Assembly (NCBI GenBank): GCA_946887025.1
Contig: CAMPJY010000079.1
Span: 1-12,071 of the forward strand
From: an uncultured Salinimicrobium sp.
GTDB taxonomy: Bacteria; Bacteroidota; Bacteroidia; Flavobacteriales; Flavobacteriaceae
Reading direction: 5' to 3'
DNA length: 12,071 nucleotides
Every line of letters begins with the position of its first letter. Position 1 is the stretch's first letter. A model generated the notes under the pieces. That model had not been told where the DNA came from and searched no databases. It worked only from the letters and a program-made list of their open reading frames with translations. The translations under genes and the position numbers were made by a program. Below, piece after piece: positions 1 through 7,253 of the stretch.

Positions 1-203
1 TTGATATCAAAATTAACTTCCTCGTACAGGCCTTTCATGTCCCAGCCTTCAAAATCCTCCATCTCAAAATACCAGCGGATCTTTTCGTTCGTCTGAAGTT
101 GTTCGTTGATGATGGGAAGAATCTTCTGATAATCAGCTTTCGAAATCTTTCCGGTTACCCTGGTGGCAATATAATTCCCTTCGGCTTCTAAAATGCTCAG
201 CAT
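1..203 (-). CDS. SpoIIAA-like (STAS-fold) protein, 3' end outside window
   Basis: Only the first 67 residues are visible; the gene runs off the left edge. It begins MLSILEAEGNYIATRVTGKI, continues with a KADYQKILPIINEQ helix, and then has the strand-helix pattern RWYFEMEDFEGWDMKGLYEE. This is the pattern of the SpoIIAA-like family (PF11964), small soluble cytoplasmic proteins with a STAS-type fold of about 120 residues. Their biochemical role is not established. The ATG at 203 matches the usual family N terminus, and no in-frame alternative close upstream looks better. A 141-bp gap separates it from the symporter gene upstream, so it is probably transcribed separately or by read-through. Family assignment is fairly secure; function is not. 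Confidence 0.75.
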   Translation of the reverse strand, partial: MLSILEAEGNYIATRVTGKISKADYQKILPIINEQLQTNEKIRWYFEMEDFEGWDMKGLYEEVNFDI

Positions 204-344
204 GATAGTCCAATTTAAATGAGTTATGAATTTACCAATTATTGAGGGAGGGAAGAAGGAACCTCCTCATAATTAAATGGTAAACCCCTTTCCCGGAATG
301 TTAAGAAACTGCAACAAAAGCAGGATTAGTCAAGTGGGTTTCCT
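204..344. other. Intergenic spacer, no gene seen
   Basis: This 141-bp gap lies between the symporter stop and the SpoIIAA-like start, both on the minus strand. I see no open frame with coding character, no convincing TAnnTTTG box, and no stem followed by a T-tract. One weak bulged hairpin (244-251 with 262-268) is present, but it lacks terminator features. Confidence 0.5.
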
Positions 345-2045
345 TTAGTTATGAAGAGCTCTCTGATCTTTGCTGAACATCTGAAGAATCACTGCCAGTA
401 GCATTACCACCCCACATCCTACCAGGTTGAGCCAGAGGTAGGGCATCACCTCCATTTTAAAGAGGATGATAATGATGATCTGCGTGATGATGGCGGCTAT
501 AAAGACCGAGGTGCTCTGCACATATTTTATGAAAAATGCCAGCAGGAAGATTCCCAGTACATTTCCGTAGAAAATGGACCCGATAATGTTCACCAGTTGG
601 ATGAGATTGTCGAACAGATCAGCTACACTGGCCACGGCAATGGCAATAAGACCCCAGGCGAGGGTGAACCATTTGGACGCCCGCACGTAATGAACCTCCG
701 GCTTATCTGTCTTCTGGTTCCTTTTGTAAAGATCGATCACCGTTGTGGAAGCCAGGGCATTTAATTCCGAGGAAGTGGAGGACATGGCAGCACAGAGGAT
801 CACAGCCAGAAGCAAACCAACCAGGCCCCGGGGAAGCTGGTTAAGGATAAAATGGATAAAAACATAATCCTTGTCATTCGTTTCCACATCCTTTTTGGAA
901 GCCTCAATATATAAGCGGGCTTCCTCCCGCTGCGCTAGTTCAATTTCGTTGAGCAGGACCATTTGTTCCTGAATATTCTCCCGTTTTTCCGGAGAAACCG
1001 TTTCCGGGAGCAGAGCAAATTCAGCCGCTATTTCCTTCTTTTCCTGCTGTACTTCCTGATGCTCCCTGGTGAGCTCCTCATATTGGGGAGCATATTTAGA
1101 TTCCATCACGGCCAGAGTGGCAGAGGGATTGAAGTTTAACGGATAGGGGTTAAACTGATAAAATACAAAGACCATCACCCCGACCAGCAGGATAAAAAAT
1201 TGCATGGGTACCTTGAGGAGACCATTAAAGATCAGGCCCAGCTGGCTCTGGCGAACGGATTTTCCGGAGAGGTAGCGCTGCACCTGACTCTGGTCTGTGC
1301 CGAAGTAGGAGAGGGCAAGGAAAGTTCCCCCAATGATCCCGCTCCAGAAGGTATAGCGGTTATCGAAATCGAAAGAGAAATCAAGTATATCCATTTTTCC
1401 ACTTGCCCCTGCAATGTCCAGGGCCTTTGTAAAAGTGATATCCTCGGGCAGGTAATCGATGATCAGGAAGAAGGCAATAAACATTCCTGAGAAAATAACT
1501 GCCATCTGTTGTTTTTGGGTGATATTCACCGCTTTGGTGCCTCCTGAAACTGTATAAAGGATCACTACAAGGCCGATGAGGATATTCAGGGTGGTGAGGT
1601 TCCAGCCCAGCACTGCAGAGAGTATAATGGAAGGTGCAAAAATGGTGATCCCTGCGGAGAGTCCTCTCTGGGTTAAAAAGAGAAGAGCTGTAAGGGTACG
1701 GGTCTTTTTGTCGAAACGGGATTCAAGAAATTCATAGGCGGTATAGACATTCAGCCGGTGATAAATGGGAATGAATACCAGACAGATGATCACCATGGCA
1801 ATGGGGAGTCCAAAATAGAACTGTACAAAGCCCATCCCGCTGTGGAAGGCCTGCCCCGGGGTGGACAAGAAGGTGATGGCACTTGCCTGGGTTGCCATTA
1901 CTGAAAGACCAATGGTCCACCATTTCACATCGTCCCCTCCTCGCAGGTAATCCTGTACATTCCTGCTGCGGCGGGTTTTATAGGCTCCGTAAGTAGCAAT
2001 AAAAACAAGGGTTCCAATTAATACGATCCAGTCGAGTTGCTGCAT
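345..2045 (-). CDS. Sodium:solute symporter (SSS/SLC5 family) with long coiled-coil loop
   Basis: A 566-residue inner-membrane transporter of the SSS family (LeuT fold), expected to use the sodium gradient to import a small solute. It is strongly hydrophobic with about 13 membrane spans, starting at residues 5-21. The family signature region is SGGTKAVNITQKQQ (167-180). The segment CAAMSSTSSELNA (418-430) aligns with the Na2-site helix of vSGLT, so S422 and S423 are the likely sodium ligands. Between the helix ending near 297 and that helix lies an unusual hydrophilic stretch (about 303-395) rich in Glu, Lys and Gln. It looks like a helical hairpin and should sit on the periplasmic side (extracellular loop 4). 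The gene is last in an operon after a secreted PIG-L deacetylase and a tiny membrane protein. Its ATG lies 1 bp after the stop of the latter, so translation is probably coupled. Substrate cannot be read from sequence; a deacylated sugar or amine released by the deacetylase is an inference. Confidence 0.9.
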   Translation of the reverse strand: MQQLDWIVLIGTLVFIATYGAYKTRRSRNVQDYLRGGDDVKWWTIGLSVMATQASAITFLSTPGQAFHSGMGFVQFYFGLPIAMVIICLVFIPIYHRLNVYTAYEFLESRFDKKTRTLTALLFLTQRGLSAGITIFAPSIILSAVLGWNLTTLNILIGLVVILYTVSGGTKAVNITQKQQMAVIFSGMFIAFFLIIDYLPEDITFTKALDIAGASGKMDILDFSFDFDNRYTFWSGIIGGTFLALSYFGTDQSQVQRYLSGKSVRQSQLGLIFNGLLKVPMQFFILLVGVMVFVFYQFNPYPLNFNPSATLAVMESKYAPQYEELTREHQEVQQEKKEIAAEFALLPETVSPEKRENIQEQMVLLNEIELAQREEARLYIEASKKDVETNDKDYVFIHFILNQLPRGLVGLLLAVILCAAMSSTSSELNALASTTVIDLYKRNQKTDKPEVHYVRASKWFTLAWGLIAIAVASVADLFDNLIQLVNIIGSIFYGNVLGIFLLAFFIKYVQSTSVFIAAIITQIIIIILFKMEVMPYLWLNLVGCGVVMLLAVILQMFSKDQRALHN

Positions 2046-2046
2046 A

Positions 2047-2196
2047 TTACTGAAAAATGATCATTAGGAAATAAAAAAGTATGATATACAGGGCATTGGC
2101 CAGTAATACGAAGGTATAGGATCGTTTCCAGACGTATTTTTCGGGAATAAAAGTCTTCCGGGATACCTTCTTTGGAGGATTTTCTTTTTCTTCCAT
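2047..2196 (-). CDS. Small single-span membrane protein between deacetylase and symporter
   Basis: A 49-residue protein starting MEEKENPPKK. It has a charged, cytosol-like N terminus (about 1-25, rich in Lys and Arg) and one hydrophobic helix from about 28 to 48 (FVLLANALYIILFYFLMIIF), ending almost immediately after. I chose the ATG at 2196 because it lies 4 bp after the deacetylase stop. The in-frame ATG at 2262 would overlap that gene by 62 bp and add residues lacking this charge pattern. The stop is 1 bp from the symporter ATG. I recognise no family. Many SSS transporters have a tiny membrane partner encoded just upstream (DUF485/YjcH with ActP, YhdT with PanF), so an accessory subunit of the symporter is a reasonable inference. 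Positive-inside charges predict N-in topology. Confidence 0.7.
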   Translation of the reverse strand: MEEKENPPKKVSRKTFIPEKYVWKRSYTFVLLANALYIILFYFLMIIFQ

Positions 2197-2200
2197 GGTT

Positions 2201-4717
2201 TTAATTGCTGGGGATATTATCCTGCCCCCGTTCCTGAGGTTCCATGGAAACAAGATTGGCAAAGAGTTTAAAAGCTCCCGGGACCCCGGCGGGCAATTCC
2301 CTGAAAAAGCTCAGGCCGGTGTAAATATAATTTCCTTTTCCGTAAGGGGCAACGAGCAGGCTTCCGTGAAGGGGTTCCTCCCCTGGATCGTTCATGGAAA
2401 GGATTGGGGTGAACTCAGGTCCCCAGGCTTCAGGGAAATAAAGACCTCGTTCCTGCACCCAGCCTTCAAAATCCTTCTGGTTAATCTTGTTGGGTTCATT
2501 CAGCACCGGATGTTCCGGAGCCAGGAAATGAACGGGTGCATTTTCATCGGTTACCCTCCCCCGGCTCAGGTTTATGAGGTAGGGGGCGAGGTTGGGAAGC
2601 TGGAACCGCTGACTCGTGTTGTACTGGAGGATCAGATTTCCACCGTCCTTTACATATGTCAGCAGTTCCTCCTGCTTGTTCTTTAATTCATCTACTGTAT
2701 TGTAGGCACGGATTCCCACTACCACTGCGTCAAATTTTTCCAGATAACTCCCTGAAATATTTTCAGGATCGATGTTTAATACTCGGTAGCCAATCTGTTC
2801 AAGACTCTGAGGGATCGCGTCCCCGGCACCCTGGATATATCCTATCAGCTCCCCCCGTTTTTTTATGTCAAGCTTCACGACTTTGGTAGCCGAAGCTAAA
2901 AGTACTGTCTGCACCGGAATGTGGTCATATTCAATACTCAGCAATTCTTTCGAAAACCTTTCCCCCTTTATTTCGGCAACAGGGGTAATGAAGCCTTCAT
3001 TCTGGTCCTTTGGGGGGGTGAGTTTGAAGAAGAAAGTTTTTTCTTCCCCTTTGTTCATTGAAAACTGAAAACTATCCGGGGAACTGGTCCAGCCTTGCGG
3101 CACCTCCAGTTTAAGGTTGCCCTGCAGGCTGTCTTTTCGGCTGTTTATTATCACGGGAATTGTTTTAGCCTCGGAATCAGCGAAGATGATCACGTTGTCC
3201 TCGATCTTTGTAGAGATTTCAGGGACAATCTCGAAAGGTCTGTATACTTCGCCTTTGACGGGATCGTTGGTTTTATAGACAATCGGTTTTTCGAAAGTCA
3301 GACTGGTACCATTAATTCGAATGTCGAAGACTGCTTTAAAGGTGTCCGGGGTTTCTGGCAGGCCTATAAAAGCAGGATTTTCCACCGTATACATGCCCAG
3401 GCTCCCGGGTTGCCTGAGCCAGTAGGGAGTTGTGTAGCTGGTCTCTTCAGGAATAGTTAACTGCATCTCGGCGTTCCACACCTGATTGTTATGGAGAAGG
3501 TTTTGGGGCGCAATGGACTTGTTGGTGGGAAGTAATTGTACAGAAGCAAGTTCCATCTTCAGATCGCTTCTGTTGATCCCTTCCAGCCGAATTTGAAGGG
3601 TTTCCCCTCTGGTTGCCATGGCTTGCTCTGAAACGGCCTCAAGAAATAATCCTGCACAGGCAGCGATGATCTCCTTTAGTTCCTCGGTTTTAATGGTTCT
3701 CCAGTGGTCGTTTTCCAGTTTCTGGAGGAGCTTGTAAGCCTCTAATAATTTGGGAATACTGGACGAGGGATCCTTAAAATTAAATTCCTGTTCCACTTCT
3801 AAAAGGATTTCCCCAATCTTCTCGCCCCCTTTGAGTCTGCCCCAGGAGGTGTCGATCCCGGCGAAAATATCCTCAGCCTTGTTGGATTCTTCTCCAGCTA
3901 TTAATTTTAAGTAATCCTGTGATTCCCCTCGGGAACCGGTGCTTCCGAAGCCTTGGGACTGGTGCTGGGAGCGACTAAGGGCCGCGATCTCGGTATTGGA
4001 AAGTCCAAGCAGGGGAAAATAAACCCCTGTTTCTAGGTCCTGGAACCGGGACTTGACTGCATTAAAAGCTTCCTGGCTTTCGAAAAACCAGGGGGAGGTG
4101 TTCTGAAAGAGTTTTTTCGGCTCCCAGGTTTCCACCAGGTCAAGTTGATTTGGAAATGCTTTAGATTGACCTGCAAGTTCAAAAGCCTCAAGGCTTAGGA
4201 TTGCAGAACTCGTATGATGCCCATGGGTTTCGCCGGGGGTGGAATGATCAAAGCGGTTGATGATGACATCCGGCCTGAATTTGCGGATGATATACACCAC
4301 ATCGTTCAGCACCTCCTCCTTATTCCAGATTTCCAGAGTCTCATCCGGATGCTTGGAATACCCAAAATCATTGGCCCTGGTAAAAAACTGATGTCCTCCG
4401 TCTATCCTGCGGGCTGCCAGCAGTTCCTGTGTCCTGATAATCCCCAGGAGCGGCCCGAGTTCAGGACCTATAAGATTCTGTCCTCCGTCCCCTCGGGTGA
4501 TGGATAAATAGGCGGTACGGGCGTGAGCTTCGTTGCTGAGATAGGAAATGAGCCGGGTGTTCTCATCATCGGGATGGGCTGCAATATAAAGTACGGAGCC
4601 AAGAAAATTGAGATTCTGGATCTCTTTATATATTTCGGCTGCATTTAATTTAGTGGGCTGCTGGGCCTGAAGACCTGAACAAAGTAAGAATAGTAACAGA
4701 CAAAGATTCTTTCGCAT
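2201..4717 (-). CDS. Secreted PIG-L/LmbE-family deacetylase with NEW3-like and amidotransferase-like C-terminal domains
   Basis: An 838-residue exported protein. Residues 1-18 form a signal peptide (LLLFLLCSGLQA, cleavage likely before QQ). Residues 40-230 are a PIG-L (GlcNAc-PI/LmbE) domain: the AHPDDE motif at 47-52 supplies the His48 and Asp51 zinc ligands and Asp50 as probable base. The HGHH motif at 165-168 supplies the third His. In this family such sites remove an acetyl group from N-acetylated sugars. The middle holds a helical linker and then beta-rich segments; about 500-600 looks like a NEW3-type Ig-like domain (QGWTSSPDSFQF). Residues 613-830 resemble the class I glutamine-amidotransferase/ThuA-like fold, with DAVVVGIRAYNT and VKDGGNLILQYN, but I see no catalytic Cys-His pair, so it is probably for binding. 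The gene is first in an operon with a small membrane protein and an SSS symporter. Its substrate is unknown; a periplasmic N-acetyl glycan or glycoconjugate is likely. Confidence 0.88.
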   Translation of the reverse strand: MRKNLCLLLFLLCSGLQAQQPTKLNAAEIYKEIQNLNFLGSVLYIAAHPDDENTRLISYLSNEAHARTAYLSITRGDGGQNLIGPELGPLLGIIRTQELLAARRIDGGHQFFTRANDFGYSKHPDETLEIWNKEEVLNDVVYIIRKFRPDVIINRFDHSTPGETHGHHTSSAILSLEAFELAGQSKAFPNQLDLVETWEPKKLFQNTSPWFFESQEAFNAVKSRFQDLETGVYFPLLGLSNTEIAALSRSQHQSQGFGSTGSRGESQDYLKLIAGEESNKAEDIFAGIDTSWGRLKGGEKIGEILLEVEQEFNFKDPSSSIPKLLEAYKLLQKLENDHWRTIKTEELKEIIAACAGLFLEAVSEQAMATRGETLQIRLEGINRSDLKMELASVQLLPTNKSIAPQNLLHNNQVWNAEMQLTIPEETSYTTPYWLRQPGSLGMYTVENPAFIGLPETPDTFKAVFDIRINGTSLTFEKPIVYKTNDPVKGEVYRPFEIVPEISTKIEDNVIIFADSEAKTIPVIINSRKDSLQGNLKLEVPQGWTSSPDSFQFSMNKGEEKTFFFKLTPPKDQNEGFITPVAEIKGERFSKELLSIEYDHIPVQTVLLASATKVVKLDIKKRGELIGYIQGAGDAIPQSLEQIGYRVLNIDPENISGSYLEKFDAVVVGIRAYNTVDELKNKQEELLTYVKDGGNLILQYNTSQRFQLPNLAPYLINLSRGRVTDENAPVHFLAPEHPVLNEPNKINQKDFEGWVQERGLYFPEAWGPEFTPILSMNDPGEEPLHGSLLVAPYGKGNYIYTGLSFFRELPAGVPGAFKLFANLVSMEPQERGQDNIPSN

Positions 4718-4733
4718 GTAAGGGCATTTTTAT

Positions 4734-4741
4734 CAAATATA
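4734..4741 (-). promoter_or_regulatory. Candidate -7 box for the deacetylase operon
   Basis: Read on the minus strand this is TATATTTG, an exact match to the Bacteroidota -7 consensus TAnnTTTG. It lies 16 bp upstream of the deacetylase ATG, so the leader would be short. I find no TTTG-type -33 element at the usual spacing, so this is tentative. Confidence 0.35.
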
Positions 4742-4821
4742 TAAAGATTCCCTGCTTTGACTATACTTTTCGTTCCTGTTTATAAATTCTCCTTCGCGAA
4801 CCTCCGGACCTCGACTTTCTT

Positions 4822-5361
4822 TTAAAGAGCAGCCTTTCCTTCGTCAGACTGTTCCCGTTCGACCAGGGAAACTGCCTTCTGCAGAATGAGGTTGTTTGGG
4901 TAAGTGATCAGTTCCCCATCTGCGGTTCGCAGGTGCAGGTGAAAAGCTTTAATGTCCTCAATGATGGCTTCTACGGGAAGATCCTTGTCATGGATCTTGA
5001 TCTTGTTTCCAATCTTATAAGGGAAGGAGAAAAAGAGAATAACACCCGCGGTGACATTGCTCAGGATGGACCAGATGGCGAAAAGGGCAACTCCTAAAAC
5101 GGCGAAGACGGAAGAGAAAACGAGGGAAAGCTCGCTCAATTCGTAGCCCCACGAAAGGAGCAGCAGGAAAATAGCTATTAATATCACCAGGATGTTAATG
5201 TACTTGAACATCAGCCTGGTCCTGGTAACCTGGATCTCACTTTTTCTTCCCACCTTTTGCGCCATTTTCTTCAGTATGAACTGGAAAACAGTTAGGGCGA
5301 TAAGGGTTATAATCGTAAAGGTTATCTGTCGCTGATATGTGAAAAAATATTCTTCTAGCAT
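4822..5361 (-). CDS. Small MscS-type mechanosensitive channel
   Basis: A 179-residue inner-membrane protein. Three hydrophobic spans are seen at about 12-30, 53-72 and 77-114. The third runs into the MscS pore-helix/hinge pattern, SNVTAGVILFFSFPYKIGNK (101-120), which matches the family's conserved run. A short beta domain follows (about 120-165, including ITYPNNLILQKAV). The C-terminal alpha/beta vestibule of E. coli MscS (286 residues) is missing, so this is a minimal MscS. Such channels open under membrane tension and release solutes during hypo-osmotic shock. Its ATG lies 52 bp after the Maf stop, the widest gap in this operon. It is probably the last gene, possibly with its own weak promoter; the spacer holds only an imperfect TAACTTTA. 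Confidence 0.88.
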   Translation of the reverse strand: MLEEYFFTYQRQITFTIITLIALTVFQFILKKMAQKVGRKSEIQVTRTRLMFKYINILVILIAIFLLLLSWGYELSELSLVFSSVFAVLGVALFAIWSILSNVTAGVILFFSFPYKIGNKIKIHDKDLPVEAIIEDIKAFHLHLRTADGELITYPNNLILQKAVSLVEREQSDEGKAAL

Positions 5362-5413
5362 CTAAACAAGAAATTTCAAGGTAAAGTTAAATCTTAAGTT
5401 CATGATAAGCGTA

Positions 5414-6001
5414 TCACTCGCTAAATTCCATCAGGGATTCGTATACTAAATGTGTGGGGAGCCCAACTACATTGAAATAACTGCCTTCGATATGGTCGAT
5501 CCCCACCAGGCCTATCCATTCCTGAATTCCATAGGCGCCTGCTTTATCAAAGGGCCGGTATTCGTTGATATAATAAGCTATTTCTTCGTCTGAAAGCCTG
5601 CTGAAGCTCACCCTGGTGCTGCAGTTCACTGTCTTTGATTTTTCTGCAGTTGTAAAACATACCGAGGTAATTACCTCGTGAGTCCTGTCACTAAGGGATT
5701 TCAGCATTTCGGAAGCCTGGGCCGGATCGGCTGGTTTTCCGAGAGCCGCTCCCTCATGCCAGACGATGGTGTCACTGGTGATCAGGATGTCCTTAGGCTC
5801 CAGGTCTCCTTCAAAGGCACTGGCTTTAAGTTCAGCCAGATAATCCGTGATCTCCGATCGGGTCAGGTTCTTTGGGAATATTTCTTTAACAGGCTTCAGT
5901 TTTATTTCGAAGGGGATACCCATTTCCTCAAAAAAACTTTGCCTTCTGGGAGAGCCGGAAGCCAGTATTATATTGAAGTCTTTCAGTTTTTCTTTCAGCA
6001 T
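5414..6001 (-). CDS. maf: Maf-family nucleoside triphosphate pyrophosphatase (YhdE-like)
   Basis: A 195-residue cytoplasmic enzyme that hydrolyses non-canonical or surplus nucleoside triphosphates to monophosphate and pyrophosphate. Family landmarks are all present: ASGSPRRQ (14-21), the SDTIVW segment with the catalytic Asp77, ALGKP (86-90), KAGAYGIQ (153-160) and GSYFNVVGLP (173-182). The KAGAYGIQ form is that of E. coli YhdE (dTTP/UTP preference) rather than YceF (m7GTP). That makes this the YhdE branch by known family rules; substrate is inferred. I chose the ATG at 6001 because it gives the usual short lead-in to the ASGSPRR loop and lies 1 bp after the UbiA stop. The in-frame ATG at 6031 would add ten residues inside the upstream gene. 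Older annotations call it a septum formation inhibitor. Confidence 0.93.
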   Translation of the reverse strand: MLKEKLKDFNIILASGSPRRQSFFEEMGIPFEIKLKPVKEIFPKNLTRSEITDYLAELKASAFEGDLEPKDILITSDTIVWHEGAALGKPADPAQASEMLKSLSDRTHEVITSVCFTTAEKSKTVNCSTRVSFSRLSDEEIAYYINEYRPFDKAGAYGIQEWIGLVGIDHIEGSYFNVVGLPTHLVYESLMEFSE

Positions 6002-6002
6002 C

Positions 6003-6923
6003 TTATAACAATATAAATCGGTAAAGCCCAATAGACAGCAACCCTGCAGCGAGCACTATTTTCAGTAAAATACTCAGATGGCGGAATTCCTTGCTGGTCT
6101 TTGCACCAAGGATCCTTACCCAGAAATAGAGAAGAGGTCCCAGGATCAGTAAAAGAACATAAAGAACTGCCCAAAGATTTTCATATAAATAAGAGTAAAT
6201 ATAATAAACAACTGCCGCAAGTGGAAGCAAAGCCAGTACAAAAATGATCTTGTTGGTGCGGTTTTTCCCCAAAACCACCGGCAGGGTATGGAGCCCGGCG
6301 TTGTAATCCCCGTTTACATCCTCCTGGTCCTTCACGATCTCCCTCAACAGGTTTACCAGAAAAGCGAAAATTGCGTAATCCACCAGAATGAAAAAAATCA
6401 CCTTCTGGGTTGTCTGGTTGGCGGGGGTGATTGCGGGAAGAAGATCAAAGATCCCGATCATGATGATGATCATGGCGACCATGATACTCACTACCAGATT
6501 GCCTACGAGAATGGTTCTTTTTAACTGGGTGGCATAGAGATACAGGAAGACGGAAGGCAAAATAAACAGGGCTGCAAAGCTGGGGCGGCCCACAAGGTTG
6601 GAAAGGTAGAATCCGATTCCCACTCCCAGAATATTTAATCCGAAGAACCAGTTATAGGCAGTTTTCTCGGAAATGCTTTTCCCGATCACCTGTCGCTGGG
6701 GTTTATTGATGGAATCAGTGTGGATGTCGTGAATATCATTAATTATGTTCCCTGCGGCTGCCAGGGCCATCATGGAAATGACCAGAAGAGAGAAGCCCAT
6801 CCAGTCGAGAGTTACAGCAATTCTGAAGGGTTCAAAAAGAAAATATTTGACCAGGTACTGTGTCAGGAAGATCATTAAGAGATTCCCGAACCTGATCAGT
6901 TTTAAGAAGGGGAGGAGAGGCAT
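6003..6923 (-). CDS. UbiA-family prenyltransferase (geranylgeranylglycerol-phosphate geranylgeranyltransferase-like)
   Basis: A 306-residue integral membrane protein with about eight or nine spans. It carries both Asp-rich motifs of UbiA prenyltransferases. The first, NDIHDIHTD (62-70), supplies Asp63, Asp66 and Asp70; the second, KDQEDVNGD (198-206), supplies Asp199, Asp202 and Asp206. These bind the magnesium-diphosphate of the prenyl donor. The length is typical. The N terminus (FLKLIRFGNLLMIFLTQY) resembles the subgroup usually annotated as geranylgeranylglycerol-phosphate geranylgeranyltransferase, an archaeal lipid enzyme. In Bacteroidota the true acceptor is not clear to me, and a quinone-type or other acceptor is possible. 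It lies 3 bp after the SMR stop and 1 bp before maf, in the same operon. Confidence 0.85.
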   Translation of the reverse strand: MPLLPFLKLIRFGNLLMIFLTQYLVKYFLFEPFRIAVTLDWMGFSLLVISMMALAAAGNIINDIHDIHTDSINKPQRQVIGKSISEKTAYNWFFGLNILGVGIGFYLSNLVGRPSFAALFILPSVFLYLYATQLKRTILVGNLVVSIMVAMIIIMIGIFDLLPAITPANQTTQKVIFFILVDYAIFAFLVNLLREIVKDQEDVNGDYNAGLHTLPVVLGKNRTNKIIFVLALLPLAAVVYYIYSYLYENLWAVLYVLLLILGPLLYFWVRILGAKTSKEFRHLSILLKIVLAAGLLSIGLYRFILL

Positions 6924-6926
6924 AGA

Positions 6927-7253
6927 TTAACTGGATACGAATTTTAACCCTATGATGGAGGCAATAAGGGTGAAGAGGAAGAATAGTCTCCAGAATGTCG
7001 CAGGTTCCTTAAACAAAAAGATCCCCACAAGGACGGTGCCTATTGCCCCGATCCCGGTCCAGACTGCATAAGCGGTGCCAATGGGCAGGTTCTGGGTAGC
7101 TTTATACAACAGGCTCATACTGATTGCCAGACAGACGAAAAAACCTGTCATCCAAATCATGGCCGTATTTCCGGTTGTTTCTTTTGCCTTTCCCAGGCAG
7201 GTGGCGAAACCGACTTCAAAGAGGCCGGCTATTATTAGAAGTAACCAGCTCAT
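6927..7253 (-). CDS. Small multidrug resistance (SMR) family exporter, SugE/Gdx-like
   Basis: A 108-residue inner-membrane protein with four spans (about 3-20, 30-50, 57-80, 87-104), working as a dual-topology dimer in this family. It starts MSWLLLIIAGLFEVGFA; Glu13 is the conserved proton/substrate carboxylate. The run GTAYAVWTGIGAIG (59-72) is typical of the SugE/Gdx branch, which exports guanidinium. Ser45, Tyr62 and Trp65 match the Gdx binding-site residues, but the Trp that follows Glu13 by three positions in Gdx is Phe16 here. Substrate is therefore uncertain: guanidinium or quaternary cations. I chose the ATG at 7253 because it overlaps the KdsC stop as ATGA and matches the family N terminus; the ATG at 7265 would add four residues. 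It sits inside an operon otherwise devoted to envelope and housekeeping enzymes. Confidence 0.88.
   Translation of the reverse strand: MSWLLLIIAGLFEVGFATCLGKAKETTGNTAMIWMTGFFVCLAISMSLLYKATQNLPIGTAYAVWTGIGAIGTVLVGIFLFKEPATFWRLFFLFTLIASIIGLKFVSS

Noticed and set aside
244..268. GAGGGAGG / CCTCCTC bulged hairpin after the symporter gene
   Set aside because: The stem has a bulge, there is no T-tract on either strand, and it lies about 80 bp from the stop. It is not a convincing terminator.
2195..2686. 163-codon open frame on the plus strand inside the deacetylase gene
   Set aside because: It is antisense to a well-supported gene, shows no recognisable domain and has low-complexity composition.
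4793..4808. Palindromes TTCGCGAA and TCCGGA between the MscS and deacetylase genes
   Set aside because: They are 8 and 6 bp long, with no repeat elsewhere and no link to a promoter; likely chance.
6002..6031. Longer Maf start at 6031
   Set aside because: It would run inside the UbiA coding end and add ten residues not seen before the conserved ASGSPRR loop.
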